Source of the DNA: Wuchereria bancrofti
Taxonomy: Eukaryota > Nematoda > Chromadorea > Rhabditida > Onchocercidae
NCBI GenBank assembly: GCA_005281725.1
Contig: SSBO01000003.1
Span: 62,085-125,792 of the forward strand
Reading direction: 5' to 3'
DNA length: 63,708 bases
Positions 1 to 12,273 of the stretch are shown one piece after another; positions within the stretch are counted from its first letter, which is position 1; the number at the start of each line of letters is the position of its first letter. Both the position numbers and the translations under genes were made by a program. The notes below the pieces were generated by a model, which saw nothing but the letters and a program-made list of their open reading frames with translations, was not told the origin of the DNA and did no database searches.

Positions 1-3000
1 TAATAATAATAATAATAATAATAATAGTAATGACAATGATAATAATAATAATAATAATTAATAATAATAAAACAGTAATAATAAATAATTAAAATTTGAA
101 AATTTTACAAAAGTTTTGCATGTAATTTTTGAATTTCATTTTCTTTCCATCAAATTTCTTTCCCATTTTATCAATTGTTGCACATCTCATTCGCATTTAA
201 ATGCATTTGAAATTCAAAATTAACATTTCACAAAAATTGGCAAATCGCCGATGCATATTTCCCTGATAAAATGCCGCCAAATTGTTAAATGTTCGTCCAT
301 TACAAATTGTCACATTCGATGTGTCACTTCCAATGAGCGGTGATTACTTCTTCTTATTATTATTATTCTTATTATTTCAGTTGTTTCCTTATATTATTCC
401 TTTTATCATTTGTTATTTGAATAATTAAAAATTTAATTCCAATTTTTTTTTCTATTTTCATCCCAAATAAATTAATTTTTTTTTATGAAGCTTTTATCCA
501 ACTCTCTTACTTTCTTTTTCTTTTTATAATATTTGAAATTGAATTTTTTGCTGTAAAATTTGTTATAAAGTAGGTCAATTTCAATTTAAATTTAAGTTCT
601 AAATTTGAAAATTTTTAAAATTTGTCAATTATTCATCAAGAATGCATTCATCAAATCATTTATGTTTAAAGTGCTTGCGATTCTAAAAGCACTGAAATTT
701 TTTTTTCTTTTTTTGGCTCTTTGATCTTTAATCTTATCTTTATTCTATTTCAATTTATTCTATCACAAAGAGAAAATGTGACGAAAAAAAAAGTTATCCA
801 TTAGTTTATTTTAATGAATTCGAATAATTTAATGATTTGAATAATTGAATGTAATAAAATCATTTACACGTAAATAATAATATCCAAAGAAAGCGAATAT
901 TATTATTATTGCAAGTAATTTAAACAATTAATATATTATGCTTAAATTTTTAACAAAAAAAAAAAAGATTTCGTTATCAAATTTTTCATTTTCATTTTTG
1001 TTCTTGAAAAGGTCATTTAATTAATTTTTATTACAACAAAATTTGTTTATCCTTAATTAATTCTCATTGAATCATACATTATTGTCATTTATCAGTTAGC
1101 AAATGATAGAAATTAAGTATTCCATTTCATATTTGATTATACTGCAACCAATGCAACCAATCAATCGATTAATTAATAAATTAAATATTTACTTTGTCTG
1201 TAAAATTAATGAAAATTTTAATTTGAAAGAAAAAATAAGCAAATTATAGAATAATTTAATATGCATACATTCCATCTATTTGACTGATTGATTGACTGAT
1301 TAATTGCTTTTATTGGAAATTTTCATATTATTGTAAAAATTTTTATTTGAATAATTTTTCTTTTTCCTTCCGTTTTCTTTCTTTTTTTTTTAATCCAAAA
1401 TTTGAAAAATGAAAAAAAAAATATTTTTTTTTCTTTTTTATTTTGAAAATTAATTATTAAATTTATCACATATAATAATTTTTCTCACCTCATCTCATTC
1501 AGTCTAGTATGATATTCATTCAAAATTATTCATTACATTGCACTCAATTTAATCTAACAACTTTCTTCATTTTATTTATTATATCATAAATTTAAAATTT
1601 GAAATTAAAAATGAAATAAGTTCTCGTTGCTTATCATTAATTGTCATCTGATTGAATTTGAATGAATGACCTTTACATTTGTCAAATATAATTTCGAAAA
1701 GAATTGAAAAGAAAGAAATGATCGAGCACATTAGGAATAGTAAATAATATTCGGATAATTTAATTGTATGGGTTTTTTTTTTCTTTGAAATTTCCACCAT
1801 TAAATGAATTATTAAATAATTTCATTTTCAACATTATTATCATTATCAATTATCATTGTTATCATTTATCTATCAATTTTGAGAGGAAAATTAGGAAAAA
1901 AACCGATGTTAAATAATTGTACTTATTGTTGGAATTTTGTTAATAATTCTTTCTGTTTGTTTATTTCTAATTTAGATTAAAACTAATTTAAATAATAATT
2001 TTATGTAAATTCTGGGCGAATGGAAAAGACAAAAAAAAAAGAGAAGAGAAAAAAGAAGAAAGAAGTAAAGTTTTAAGTAATTAATGAGAATTTCTTTTTT
2101 TTTGCTCAAAAAAATTTTTGGTATTTATTCAAAACATTTATTACGATTAATTAAAATGATTTGAAAGAAATTTGCAGTGAAAATTAAGTTGAAAATATAT
2201 TAGAAAAGAAAAGTGAAAAATAAATATTTGCTAATTTCATAGCTTTTTTTTTCGAATTTAATTGTAATTTAAACCATTTTAGTGCTTATGTATAATTGTT
2301 TAAAATGCAAAATAAATGATGGAAAACGTGTTGAAACGTACGTGTGTGTGATTAACTTACGTCAATTTTACGCTATAATTTTGTTAGATGAAAATTGTAT
2401 TGCAATAATAAATTAATGTAAGGTATAAATTTTGTTATAGAAAATTGCATTATTTCATTCATACGTCTTTTCATAATTAAAAATCAATTATTTTGCGTAG
2501 GAAATAAATAACGGAAAAATTATTTAAGAATTTTTGTATAAATTAAAAAGTTATTTTTTTTTTTAAAAAAAAAAGCTCAGAAAGAGGAGAGAAAGGGAGA
2601 GAGAGAAATAGAAAGATCAGAAAGAGAGAGAGAGAGTTATTTGTTTGAAAGTGATAAAATAATAAAATGAGTAATATGATTCTTAATCAATTCATTTATT
2701 TCATTAACATTTTTCCTATTTTTTTAATTCGAAAAAAAAGAAAATGAATTGATTGAAATAATCGGTGATTAAATTTAAAATAATCATTAACTTGTAATCA
2801 AAATTCTTTTATTTTCTTATCAATTTAATCACTGATTATTTTATCATGTATATAGTAATAATAAATTCTACCTTAATAAATATTAACATTTAATTTTCTC
2901 TTTCGTTCTTTTATTGCAATGATTATTTTAAAACATTGTTAAATGAGGAAGAAAAAGAGGGAAAGATGAAGATGGAGGGAGAGAAAGGGAAAGAGAAAAA

Positions 3001-3435
3001 GGGAGAGGGAGAGAGAAAGCTTTGCTAAGATATAATTATGAAGTATTAAAAATATCAAAAAAAAAAGTTGAATTGATTATTACTTGTTTTTTAATATTTC
3101 TTTTTTTTTTTTGATTCGAAAAAATAAATAGGTGAAAATATGTGAAAATGTTGGTATTTCCACAACAAATAACAAATTTTGTTTTCAACAAACTAATATT
3201 TTGTTATCCTATAGATCTTTTCCCTTTCTCTCTTTTTTTTTATTTCCAATATTATTTTTCTTTTTTTAATTTTCAATATTTCATTCATTCTAAATACTTT
3301 TATTTTTCTTTTTCTTTCATTTCCAGTATCGCTTTTCGTTTTCTTTCCTTCTTTTCCATTTCCAATGTTTTCGTTTTCTTTTTTTTTTTTTAATTCCGTT
3401 ATTTCCGCTCCTTCATTCTTTCCAAAATTCCTGAA
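1..3435. other. AT-rich non-coding region
   Basis: No reading frame here resembles a protein and no paired splice sites with coding content were found. The stretch opens with an (AAT)n microsatellite (about 1-70). It also holds purine-rich GA/GGGA tracts near 2577-2637 and 2945-3018 and many poly-A/poly-T runs. I see nothing else in it. Confidence 0.7.
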
Positions 3436-3460
3436 CTAATTCATTTCATTTTTCTTTATT

Positions 3461-3560
3461 TTGTGTGTGTCGTGTCGTGTATGTGTGCACTTGCATGTGT
3501 CTGTATGTATGTTTCTACATGCATGTATGTGTCTGTGTGTGTATGTTTGTGTGTTATGTA
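3461..3560. repeat. TG-rich alternating repeat
   Basis: About 100 bp of degenerate TG/CATG/TATG alternation (GTGTGT, GCATGTATG). The open frames on both strands here are a by-product of the simple composition. A (GA)n run follows at about 3683-3726. Confidence 0.75.
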
Positions 3561-3814
3561 TGATATCAGTTTGCTTAAAATATAAAAAGGTCATGATGAC
3601 AGTAAAGATCAGAAATCGCATTTGTTCACTTCCCATCAATGTTTCGTCTTTTTTTTCCCCTTCCACATGAAAACAAAGAAAAGAGGGGGAGAGAAAAGAA
3701 GAGAGAGAGAGAGAGAGAGAGAGAGATGGTTTATTGTTAGTAATGTTGCATTTACTCCATTGTTATTCGTTCGTTAAGCATATTTTTTTCATATTATTCA
3801 TTGTCATTTTACTT

Positions 3815-4320
3815 CTTATCCACCCACTCATTCCTTTTCATCCACCCACTCATTCCTTTTCATCCACCCATTCATTCCCTATTTTTCCTCCACCCACTCA
3901 TTCCTTACTTTTCATCCACCCACTCATCTTTCATTTTCTGTCCACCCACTAATTTCCTCTCATCCACCCACTCATTTATGACTTTATCCACCACTCATTT
4001 TTTACTTCCATTCATGCACTCATTTCTTACCTTCATTACTCACTCATTTTTTACCTTCACTTTCCTACTCATTTTTACTTTCCATCCACCCACTCATTTT
4101 CACTTTTCAACCACTCTCACACACCCACTCACTCACTTCCACTTTCATCTTCCCGCTCATTTTTACTCTCATCCACTCACTCATTCTTACTTATCCACCT
4201 TTACCTTCATTCATTCCATCCATCCACCCACGCACCCATTCATTTCCATCCATCCATTCACCCACGCACCCATTCATCTCCACCCACTCATTTACCTTCT
4301 TTACTCATTCATTTACATCA
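3815..4320. repeat. Degenerate minisatellite, CCACCCACTCATTC core
   Basis: About 25-30 imperfect units of roughly 15-25 bp are built on CATCCACCCACTCATTC. Units are cleanest at the left (spacing near 20 bp around 3818-3900) and decay to the right with CACTCATTTT variants. The plus strand is almost purine-free apart from A, so the minus strand is rich in GTGGGTGG. A 274-codon open frame runs across it but encodes only His/Pro/Ser/Phe low complexity, so it is not called as a gene. Confidence 0.85.
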
Positions 4321-4397
4321 TTTTCATTTATTTCCTCATCTCACCTGATCTCATTTCATCTCGCAGTTATTCATTCCTCATTTTCCCTAATTACTCA

Positions 4398-4424
4398 TAC
4401 TACTACTACTACTACTACTACTCA
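4398..4424. repeat. (TAC)n microsatellite
   Basis: Eight or nine TAC/ACT triplets in tandem immediately right of the minisatellite. Confidence 0.85.
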
Positions 4425-4528
4425 TTGCTCCACCGATTTCACTTCATTTTTAAACAATTTCCCTCACTCATTTATATCTATCTCTTCGTATATTTTCCAT
4501 TCAGTCAATTCGTTTCTTTCCGCAACAT

Positions 4529-4555
4529 ATGTCGTCGTCGTCGTCGTCGTCGTTC
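4529..4555. repeat. (GTC)n microsatellite
   Basis: A perfect run of eight or so GTC/CGT triplets. It is the only CpG-dense microsatellite in this AT-rich flank. Confidence 0.85.
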
Positions 4556-5744
4556 TTTTCTCTCAACAATTCATCTTATTTTATCCATTCGTTTTCTCTC
4601 TCTCTTTTTTTTTTTTTTTTCTTAAAATATATCTCTGTTTAATACATATCGTTCAACTCATTTATCAAAAATTACATTCAAGAAGAACAAAATGATTTAT
4701 CTTAAAAAAAAAGGAAAGAAAGATCTATTCTCTATTATCTAGTTTTTATTTTTATTTTTCATTTTTTAAATTTTGTTTTAAGGAAATGTTTATTTTATTC
4801 ATGTATAAATATTACAGATGAAGAAGTTATTTTTGTTATATACAAATGTATATAGCATATATAATTTCCGATTAAATTAAATACTTTTCCGGATGAATTG
4901 AAAACATTTTTCTCAACGTCTTTTTTTTAATACTAATTTATATAATGCTATGCTTACTTATAAATTATATATTGTGCTATATTTGTTAAATTTCAACATT
5001 TTAAATTAGCTATTAAAAAAAAGTTTTGGAAAAGAAAAAAATGATCTATGCAAATGATATCCATCCGTTAAATCATATCTCTCTGTATATCTCTTCCTCT
5101 TTCCAATTCCCTCTATCTCTCTCTCTTTCCCTCTCAACCTGCCCTAGTGATTAATATATAATTAGTAAAATTGTTCTATAATCTATTACAGATGTAAACA
5201 TATAAATTGTAAAGTATTTATGAAGTAATTAATTATAATCGTATATTTCTCAATTCATTATTTCAAAATTTAATTTTCTAAAAATTTTCCAATTTTCTCA
5301 TAATTTCATTTTCTCATCATCATATTTATGCCTGTAGATTAATATGTAATGTAATAATTTTTCCAAATATTCTTCCATTCATCAATTTTAAAATTAACTT
5401 CTAAAATTATCAAATTACTTTTGAAATTTTATTATTTTCACTGTCTTTTTTCATATATATATACGTTCTCTCCCTTTTTTTTTTTTTGAACTTTATATAC
5501 GTCATTTTTTATAATTTGAAAATATTTGAAAGCTATTTGCTAAGGATCGATTTGAAACAAAAAGGGAGAAAGAGAGAGAGAGAGAAAGGGAGAGAGAAAT
5601 GGAAAGGTATCTAATAGCTTCAGCATTTTGCTATCAAACTAATAACAATTTTGCACTTTTAGTTGAAGAAATTTTTTAAAGGTACTTAAAATCTTTGTAA
5701 CAACATTTTCATTCTTTTCCCATTTTCTTCTCTATTTATCATCT
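4556..5744. other. AT-rich non-coding spacer
   Basis: No coding content seen. It contains poly-T tracts, a GA-rich stretch at about 5560-5602 and short TATA runs. Confidence 0.65.
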
Positions 5745-5749
5745 GTAAG

Positions 5750-5978
5750 ACAGACGGACATACAGACACACACGCACACACATGCATACACAGACACACA
5801 TACACATACACGTACGTAGACATGCATTATATATAGGCAATCATATATAGACATACACACACGTAAAAATATATGTAATGCATATGCAGCTAAACATGCA
5901 TGCGTGTACACTCATAGGCACGTAAACATATACATACATACAAACATATACGTAGAACGTACACGTATGTATATATGC
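5750..5978. repeat. Degenerate CACA/CATA/ACGTA simple repeat
   Basis: Irregular CA, CATA and ACGTA tetranucleotides (ACACACATACAC, ACATACATACAAACATA). The stretch runs directly into the 82-bp array, whose unit is made from the same words, so the array probably arose from this simple sequence. Confidence 0.75.
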
Positions 5979-6410
5979 GTACACGTTTACGTTTAAGGAT
6001 GCACGTAGACATATACATACAAACAAACATATACGTAGACGTATACGTGCGTACATATGCGTACACGTTTACGTTTAAGGATGCACGTAGACATATACAT
6101 ACAAACAAACATATACGTAGACGTATACGTGCGTACATATGCGTACACGTTTACGTTTAAGGATGCACGTAGGCATATACATACAAACAAACATATACGT
6201 AGACGTATACGTGCGTATATACGCGTACACGTTTACGTTTAAGGATGCACGTAGACGTATACATACAAACAAACATATACGTAGACGTATACGTGCGTAT
6301 ATATGCGTACACGTTTACGTTTAAGGATGCACGTAGACACATACATACAAACAAACATATACGTAGACGTATACGTGCGTATATATGCGTACACGTTTAC
6401 GTTTAAGGAT
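5979..6410. repeat. 82-bp tandem repeat array, 5.3 copies
   Basis: Units begin at 5979, 6061, 6143, 6225 and 6307, with a 22-bp partial unit from 6389. The period is exactly 82 bp with a few substitutions and no indels between units. Each begins GTACACGTTTACGTTTAAGG and contains the palindrome-rich block CGTAGACGTATACGTGCGTA. Because 82 is not a multiple of three, successive units change frame and give overlapping open frames on both strands. These are not genes. Confidence 0.95.
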
Positions 6411-6839
6411 TGCATCTGAAGAAATCGAATATTCCAGAAAATTGCAGAGTATGATAAAATAAATATTTTGTATTGGAAAAGGAAATAGATTGATTGATTG
6501 GTTGATTGATTGATTGATGGTGTATGTTATGAGTTTTGCCATTTTTAGATATTTACAAATTTCAAGATATATTTATAGGAAAGGTCATATGTCATCATAT
6601 AACTTTTGTTATTATCATTTGAAACAATTTAAATTATTTCGCTAATGTTATGCTTCTCTGTCTGTTTTTTTTTCTTCTATCCTTTATTGCCTTATCATTT
6701 ATTGTCTTATCAATGTATTATTTTTGATCTTTTTTTCTTCTTCTTTTGTCCCTTTTATATGCAAACTTTTTTTATTCTTTTTAAATTAAAAAAGAAAAAA
6801 ACTTTTTTCTCGTTTTTTCTTTTTTATTATAAAAATTTT

Positions 6840-6855
6840 TTTTTTTTTCAGCATA
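6840..6855 (+). promoter_or_regulatory. Probable trans-splice acceptor before CLIC gene
   Basis: A long T tract ending TTTTTTCAG at 6851 is followed after only 4 nt by the start ATG. No upstream exon with a matching donor is needed, which is the usual geometry of a nematode SL acceptor. The SL assignment is inference. Confidence 0.6.
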
Positions 6856-9595
6856 ATGGAACCAATTGTATTATGGGTGAAAGCAGGATCAGATGGTATA
6901 CGTTTAGGTGGTGATCCATTATGTCATCAAATTTTTATGATTTTAATCGAGAAAAGCCTTCATCCTGATTCTGATCTCATGTAAGTTTTATTCTCATTAC
7001 ATTAATCAATAAAATTTTATTATCAGCTAATATTATCATACAAAAATTTTCTCTCACAAAGTTATCTAAAATATTGTTTTTTTTTTTTCTTGTAATATTA
7101 TTATCAAAATATTTATAATATTTATTTATTTATGATATGATATGAACAAAATTTTTAAAGTAATCATAACATATAGTAGAAGATTAGATATTGATGGGAA
7201 TGATTTTAGACAAATCGGATTGTTAATTATTAAAAAGAATTGTTAATTGAAAAAATATATATGAATTATTATAATTACTTGGTAATTATATTATTGCTGC
7301 ATCTAATTAAATTTCAATTTTTAGTAGATAGTCGAATATAATTTAAATTGAAAATTATTACGAAATATTAAAATAGTAATGTATGTGGTGTGAAATATTA
7401 CAAAAGTAATTTTATTATAGGTTCAGTGTGAAAACAGTGAACGAAGCAAAACCACCAGCAGAATTTCGTGAGGTAAATTCTTTTTCGGTCTAATTTATGA
7501 ATTTAATTTTTGAAATTGTCAAAAAATTTCGTTTTTTAAATTTCAAATAATTATTGAAAAAAATGAAATTACAGCTAGAAAGATGAAGAAAAAGTAGAAA
7601 TTTTTTAGATATGAATAAAAGAATTAAGCATTGATTTGTAAAATAGCATTTTTCTTTTTTCATTTTTCCTCTTTTAGTTTCTCGAGAAGCAAACTTTTAA
7701 CTTCATAGTTATCTTCTGATCCATTATAAGATGATAACAAGAATACGAAAATGTAATTTAAAATAATAATAATACTAATTAGTAGATTAATCCTTCAAAA
7801 CTTTCAGTTTTCAAACTTGACATCCAATAAATGAAGTTATAAAGTTGACAGATGTTAAGTAAACAAATTATCAAGTTTGTGAGAGTGAGAATAAGTTTGC
7901 TCAGGTTTTGTCGATATTTACTTTTGAGAAATTTCGACATTCCAATTCAAATTTTATTTTTCACTCCTTGTAATAGCAATAAAAAAAGTGTTTTTTGAAA
8001 TTAACATTAGCATTTTACATGGAATCGTAAAATTTAATAAGTGATAATAATTAATTTATAGGCTGGTTTAAGGCATGCCCCAGCATTGCAACATGGTAAT
8101 GACTTAATCTTATCTCATCAAGATGAAATTATTGATTACATCGATCGAAATTTTCCAATACCATCCTTAAAATGTGAATGTTCTGCCGCTTCCGATGCTA
8201 CTGCAAATCTTTTTCGTTCTTTCGCATTTTTCATCAAAGAAGTTAACACTGATCCAAAAGTACGTGAGATTTTTTTTTTTTGTTTTCTTTTCATACCTAT
8301 TTCACGAATTCTTCCTGTTTTTCTTCTTAAAAAGTCCAAAACTTTTTATATAACTATACTCAATGATATTTTCTAAATTATTCCAACATAGATGTAAAAG
8401 TTCGGTTTCTTTCTATATTTCAATCCACTTTTTTTTGAGAACAAAAGGTTTATTTAATTAATTAAACTAATTAGTTTGTCTATTTTATTTTTTGTTCTAC
8501 CTTTATTTATTTGTTTATTTGATTAATTAATTAATTTATTACTACTGTTATTAGGCTTTGGATATGGAATTGATACGATTGGATCGATATTTTAATGATA
8601 TAAACACATCATTTCTGGCAGCTGATCATTTAACCCATTTGGATTGTTATATTTTGCCAAAATTGCATACAATTCGAATTGCCTTAGGTGCATTAAAAGG
8701 ATACGAAATACCAACCAATTTATATAATTTATGGGGTTACATGAAACGTGGTTATGCTATGGAATCATTTCGTAAAAGTTGCCCAAGTGATCAGGTACAT
8801 TCTCTATACCTTTCACTCTGTTTCACTCTCAAATTTCATTTTTTTTTTTTTTTATTGCCATTGTTTCGTTTATTTCATTTTTATTTTCCATTTATTCTCT
8901 TATCATTTATTATGTTTTTCTCTGAAATTTTCAATGAATCATTGAATGGTTTAAATAGAGTAATGATAAAGTGATTAGAAATTTTTTCAATTGCTGTTAC
9001 ATAGTGAAATTTTAGATTTCTGTTCTTTTTAAATTGTAAATGATGGTAAATTAATTGCAATCAAATTTCATGAAATAATGAAGTAATTTTAAGATAATTC
9101 CATACAATCAAACTATGAAAAAAAATTTTCTTTTTTTTTTAATTTTTTCATTTCCTTGTGTATTTCCTGTTTATATCGAAATTTTCTATTGTACAGTAAT
9201 GAAATGAATAATGAGAACTAAGATATTTTAAATTATCTGAAGTATTAAATTGCATTTCATTATCCACTGATATATGTCCTGGAAAAATATTTTCCACAAC
9301 ATTTAATAATTTTATTGTAGTAAAATATCGTTAGCTATATTTTTAATTTCTTTGTCAAAATCTTTTTTTTTTTTTCAAAAAAAAAGAAAAAAGATCCACT
9401 CATTACAAATGTAGAAAATTAATTGAAAAGTTATATTATTTTGATTTTTAGGAAATAATATTATATTGGGCAGAACGACCAGATACACCAAATTTAACAT
9501 CACAAAAGCGATCTCAATTGTATCGTCAAAAAACTACCTACAGTTGGGATATTCCAATGGATGCACAAAATGGTAAAATTAAAGAGAATGGCTAA
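6856..9595 (+). CDS. exc-4: Chloride intracellular channel (CLIC) family protein, EXC-4/EXL-1-like
   Basis: Five exons: 6856-6980, 7421-7472, 8062-8259, 8555-8794, 9452-9595. They join in frame to about 252 aa, close to the usual CLIC length. The N-terminal thioredoxin-like part has VLWVKAGSDGIRLGGDPLCH; the all-alpha C-terminal domain follows with HLTHLDCYILPKLHTIRI and GYEIPTNLYNLWGYM, which match the signature region of C. elegans EXC-4. CLIC proteins are soluble GST-fold proteins that can associate with membranes. EXC-4 is needed to keep the excretory canal lumen open in C. elegans. The vertebrate redox motif C-P-F-C/S reads D20-P-L-C23 here, so the first cysteine is Asp, as in worm EXC-4. 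The start is the first ATG after the acceptor at 6851. Whether this is the exc-4 or the exl-1 orthologue cannot be settled here. Confidence 0.92.
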
Positions 9596-12245
9596 TGAGG
9601 TAGCTAATATATGTTATACAGATTAATACAAAAGGAGAAAAAAAGTGCATAAATTTAATGTATAAATGGAAATTGAAATCTTACTACTGTACACATAAAA
9701 TTTGATTATGTTTGATTACATATTTAAATATAAATTTATAACAAATGTATTGCTCTTCTTTTTGTTTTTGTAGTTTATAGACAAATTTATTATAAATTTG
9801 TTACCGTAGGATGTAAAATGCAGGTTAACTTTTTTTGATAAATTAATTGAGAGATAAGAATAAGATCGAAGAAAGTATGAGAAAAATATAAGAAATTGTT
9901 ACTTAAATTTAATGTACATGATTTCTAAAATTTGAAGATAATTTTCGAGCTATTAACATTATGGAAATTTGTTATTTATATAAGTTAGCTTTCAGGATCT
10001 TATTCTTCTGTTCTTTTTTTTTCTTCTTTTTTTTCTTTTTTTTTTTCAGAATTCTCGTTTTATGGAAATTTGGCACGTGTATTATGTTAGCTGTTTCTTC
10101 AATACATTAATACATTGATTGGTTTTTTTTTCTTTTGCTGCCTATACTACCTAATTGATATAATGTTAAGTAAATCAATTAAAAAGGAATAGAAATCAAT
10201 TTTTCTTTAAAATTTCTTTCAAAATTAATTTACTCGCTCATAACAGATTCTTTAAATAGTAGTCGAAAAAATGGTATTTTACTAAAAACTAAATGTTGTC
10301 CTTTTTTTTTGTTTCAAAAGCTAAGCTTTAATAGATTTAGAATTTGAATCAGTGTCATAGCTATATGCTATCAAATATTGGTAATGACTATTTGTTTTTT
10401 AAAAAAAAAATGAAAGGATAAACAAAAAAAAAATGTAAAAAAAATCATCGAATGATAATAGTATTAACAAGAGTAAGTGATAAATTTAAGTAAATTTAAT
10501 TTTAATTAAGAAAAATGAATTTTTTTGAAGGAAGAAATATCCTATCATTATAGTATTTGCAGCAAAAAAAAATTATAACTTACTAAATCATTTAGTATGT
10601 AAGTATGAGATTTTTAAACATTGTTTGTTTGTTTACTTCATTGTATGCAAAGTTAAAAGAAAAAAAAAATCTCTGAAATATGTTTTTGTGCATTTTATTA
10701 TACATAATCTCAAATATATTTTGTTCATATTTTTCCTCATTTTAATTATTTTGTGATTTCATTTCTTGTAAATGTATGTTATGAAATACTGGTAAACAAC
10801 TTTTTTTTTTAAACAGTGTTTTACTTCATTTTCATTTTGTTTGTAACTTTTGTACTTCATTTAACAACAAATGATCAAAAAAAAAAAAAGAAAAGAGAAA
10901 ATGAAGAAATAATTTTAGATCTTTTGTGCTATTTACATTACTATCATTTTATAATAGGGAATAAAACAAAAAAATTGTATGTAATGATGTAATATAACAA
11001 ATATGTAATGAAATAGTATAATGATAATAATATAATTAATTATTCCAAAGGATTGAGAAAACTTTCCCAAGCTCAGGATGATGATTAAAAGGAGTCATTA
11101 TAATTTGGATGATATTAAATTAAAAGAAGAAATTAATTAAAAGAAGAAAAAGCAAAACAAACAGAGAATGTTAATTTGAAATAGATGATTAATTCATCTC
11201 GGGAAGGATAAACTGTCTGTTACAGGAGTTTATATCATATCGGATGAAGCTTGTTTTTGCAAAAACTTTCAATTTGCTCATATCGTAAGTTTTGACAAAT
11301 GAAACAAATTTTTTTAAACTTCACTTTAGAATACAATTACAACAAATTTTAAAAATAACTGTAATTAGTATTTCCAATTTAATTCTGACATTGAAATAAA
11401 TTTTAATTACAAATTTGTCATTATGAAAATCACACAGTCAGTATTAGCTTTTGTAATTTAAACAATGAAATGAGTTTAAATTTTGCTAAAATTAAATGCT
11501 AATAAGGTTACAAAGAAATTAAAATTAAAATTCATCAAAGAAAATAATATATTTTGAACCTAATTGACATTTTTATTTGCATTACATTTTGTATTTATTC
11601 GTATTTCAAAGTGAAGTTTCTAAAGTTTTTTTTTTTTTGTTTCCGTTGTTAAAACATCATGTTAGGATATGAACAAATCATGTCTGATAAATTAGCTTAA
11701 TTAGCTTATTTATGCATTAATTCAAATTTCAACCTTTTTTTCAAACTTTTTTTTTTGAAAATTGTATCAAAAATATCATACGTACGTGCATAAACATATG
11801 TATTCCGAAATGTCAAATGTGGACAAATATATGCTATTTGTTATCAAATATATCTTTTTTGGAAATATTTTCTGCTAAAGTTATTACTTACTAGGATTCT
11901 ATCACAGTTTAATCTATATGTTCAGGAAAAAAGAAAGAAAAACGGAAGAGCAAATAAAAAAAAAATGGAAGAAAAAATGCTAGTTAATTTCGATGAGAAT
12001 TAAAATTTGCATTGTGACCATGGAAGTGTGTAAAAACCAAATTACACCTAAACCATTTTTTTAACATTTCTTTAATTTCAACATTGATTATTTATTTATG
12101 TGAGGTATTTTCGGTTGTTAGTTGGGGTGGATTTCACTGATATGTTGGGGAAATAGATGAGAATTTTAAGGAATTTTTAAAATCTCTACAGTTTAGTTCT
12201 TTTAAAATTTGTCAAAATAAGTATTATAGTAATTGTGGTTTTCAG
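9596..12245. other. Intergenic, CLIC to eIF3e
   Basis: 2.6 kb of AT-rich DNA with homopolymer runs and no convincing exon on either strand. The first few hundred bases are presumably the 3' UTR of the CLIC gene. Confidence 0.6.
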
Positions 12246-12246
12246 T
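12236..12246 (+). promoter_or_regulatory. Probable trans-splice acceptor of eIF3e
   Basis: GGTTTTCAG ends at 12245, 28 nt before the ATG at 12274, with no upstream exon visible. This is consistent with an SL acceptor. Confidence 0.5.
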
Positions 12247-12273
12247 TATCTACGTTAAAATATTGTTAATAAT

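Noticed and set aside
3801..4625. 274-codon plus-strand open frame
   Set aside because: It is the translation of the minisatellite and adjoining T-rich DNA, is low complexity, and has no domain.
5841..6542. Nested 60-80 codon frames on both strands
   Set aside because: They repeat with the 82-bp unit, which shifts frame in every copy, so they are a by-product of the repeat.
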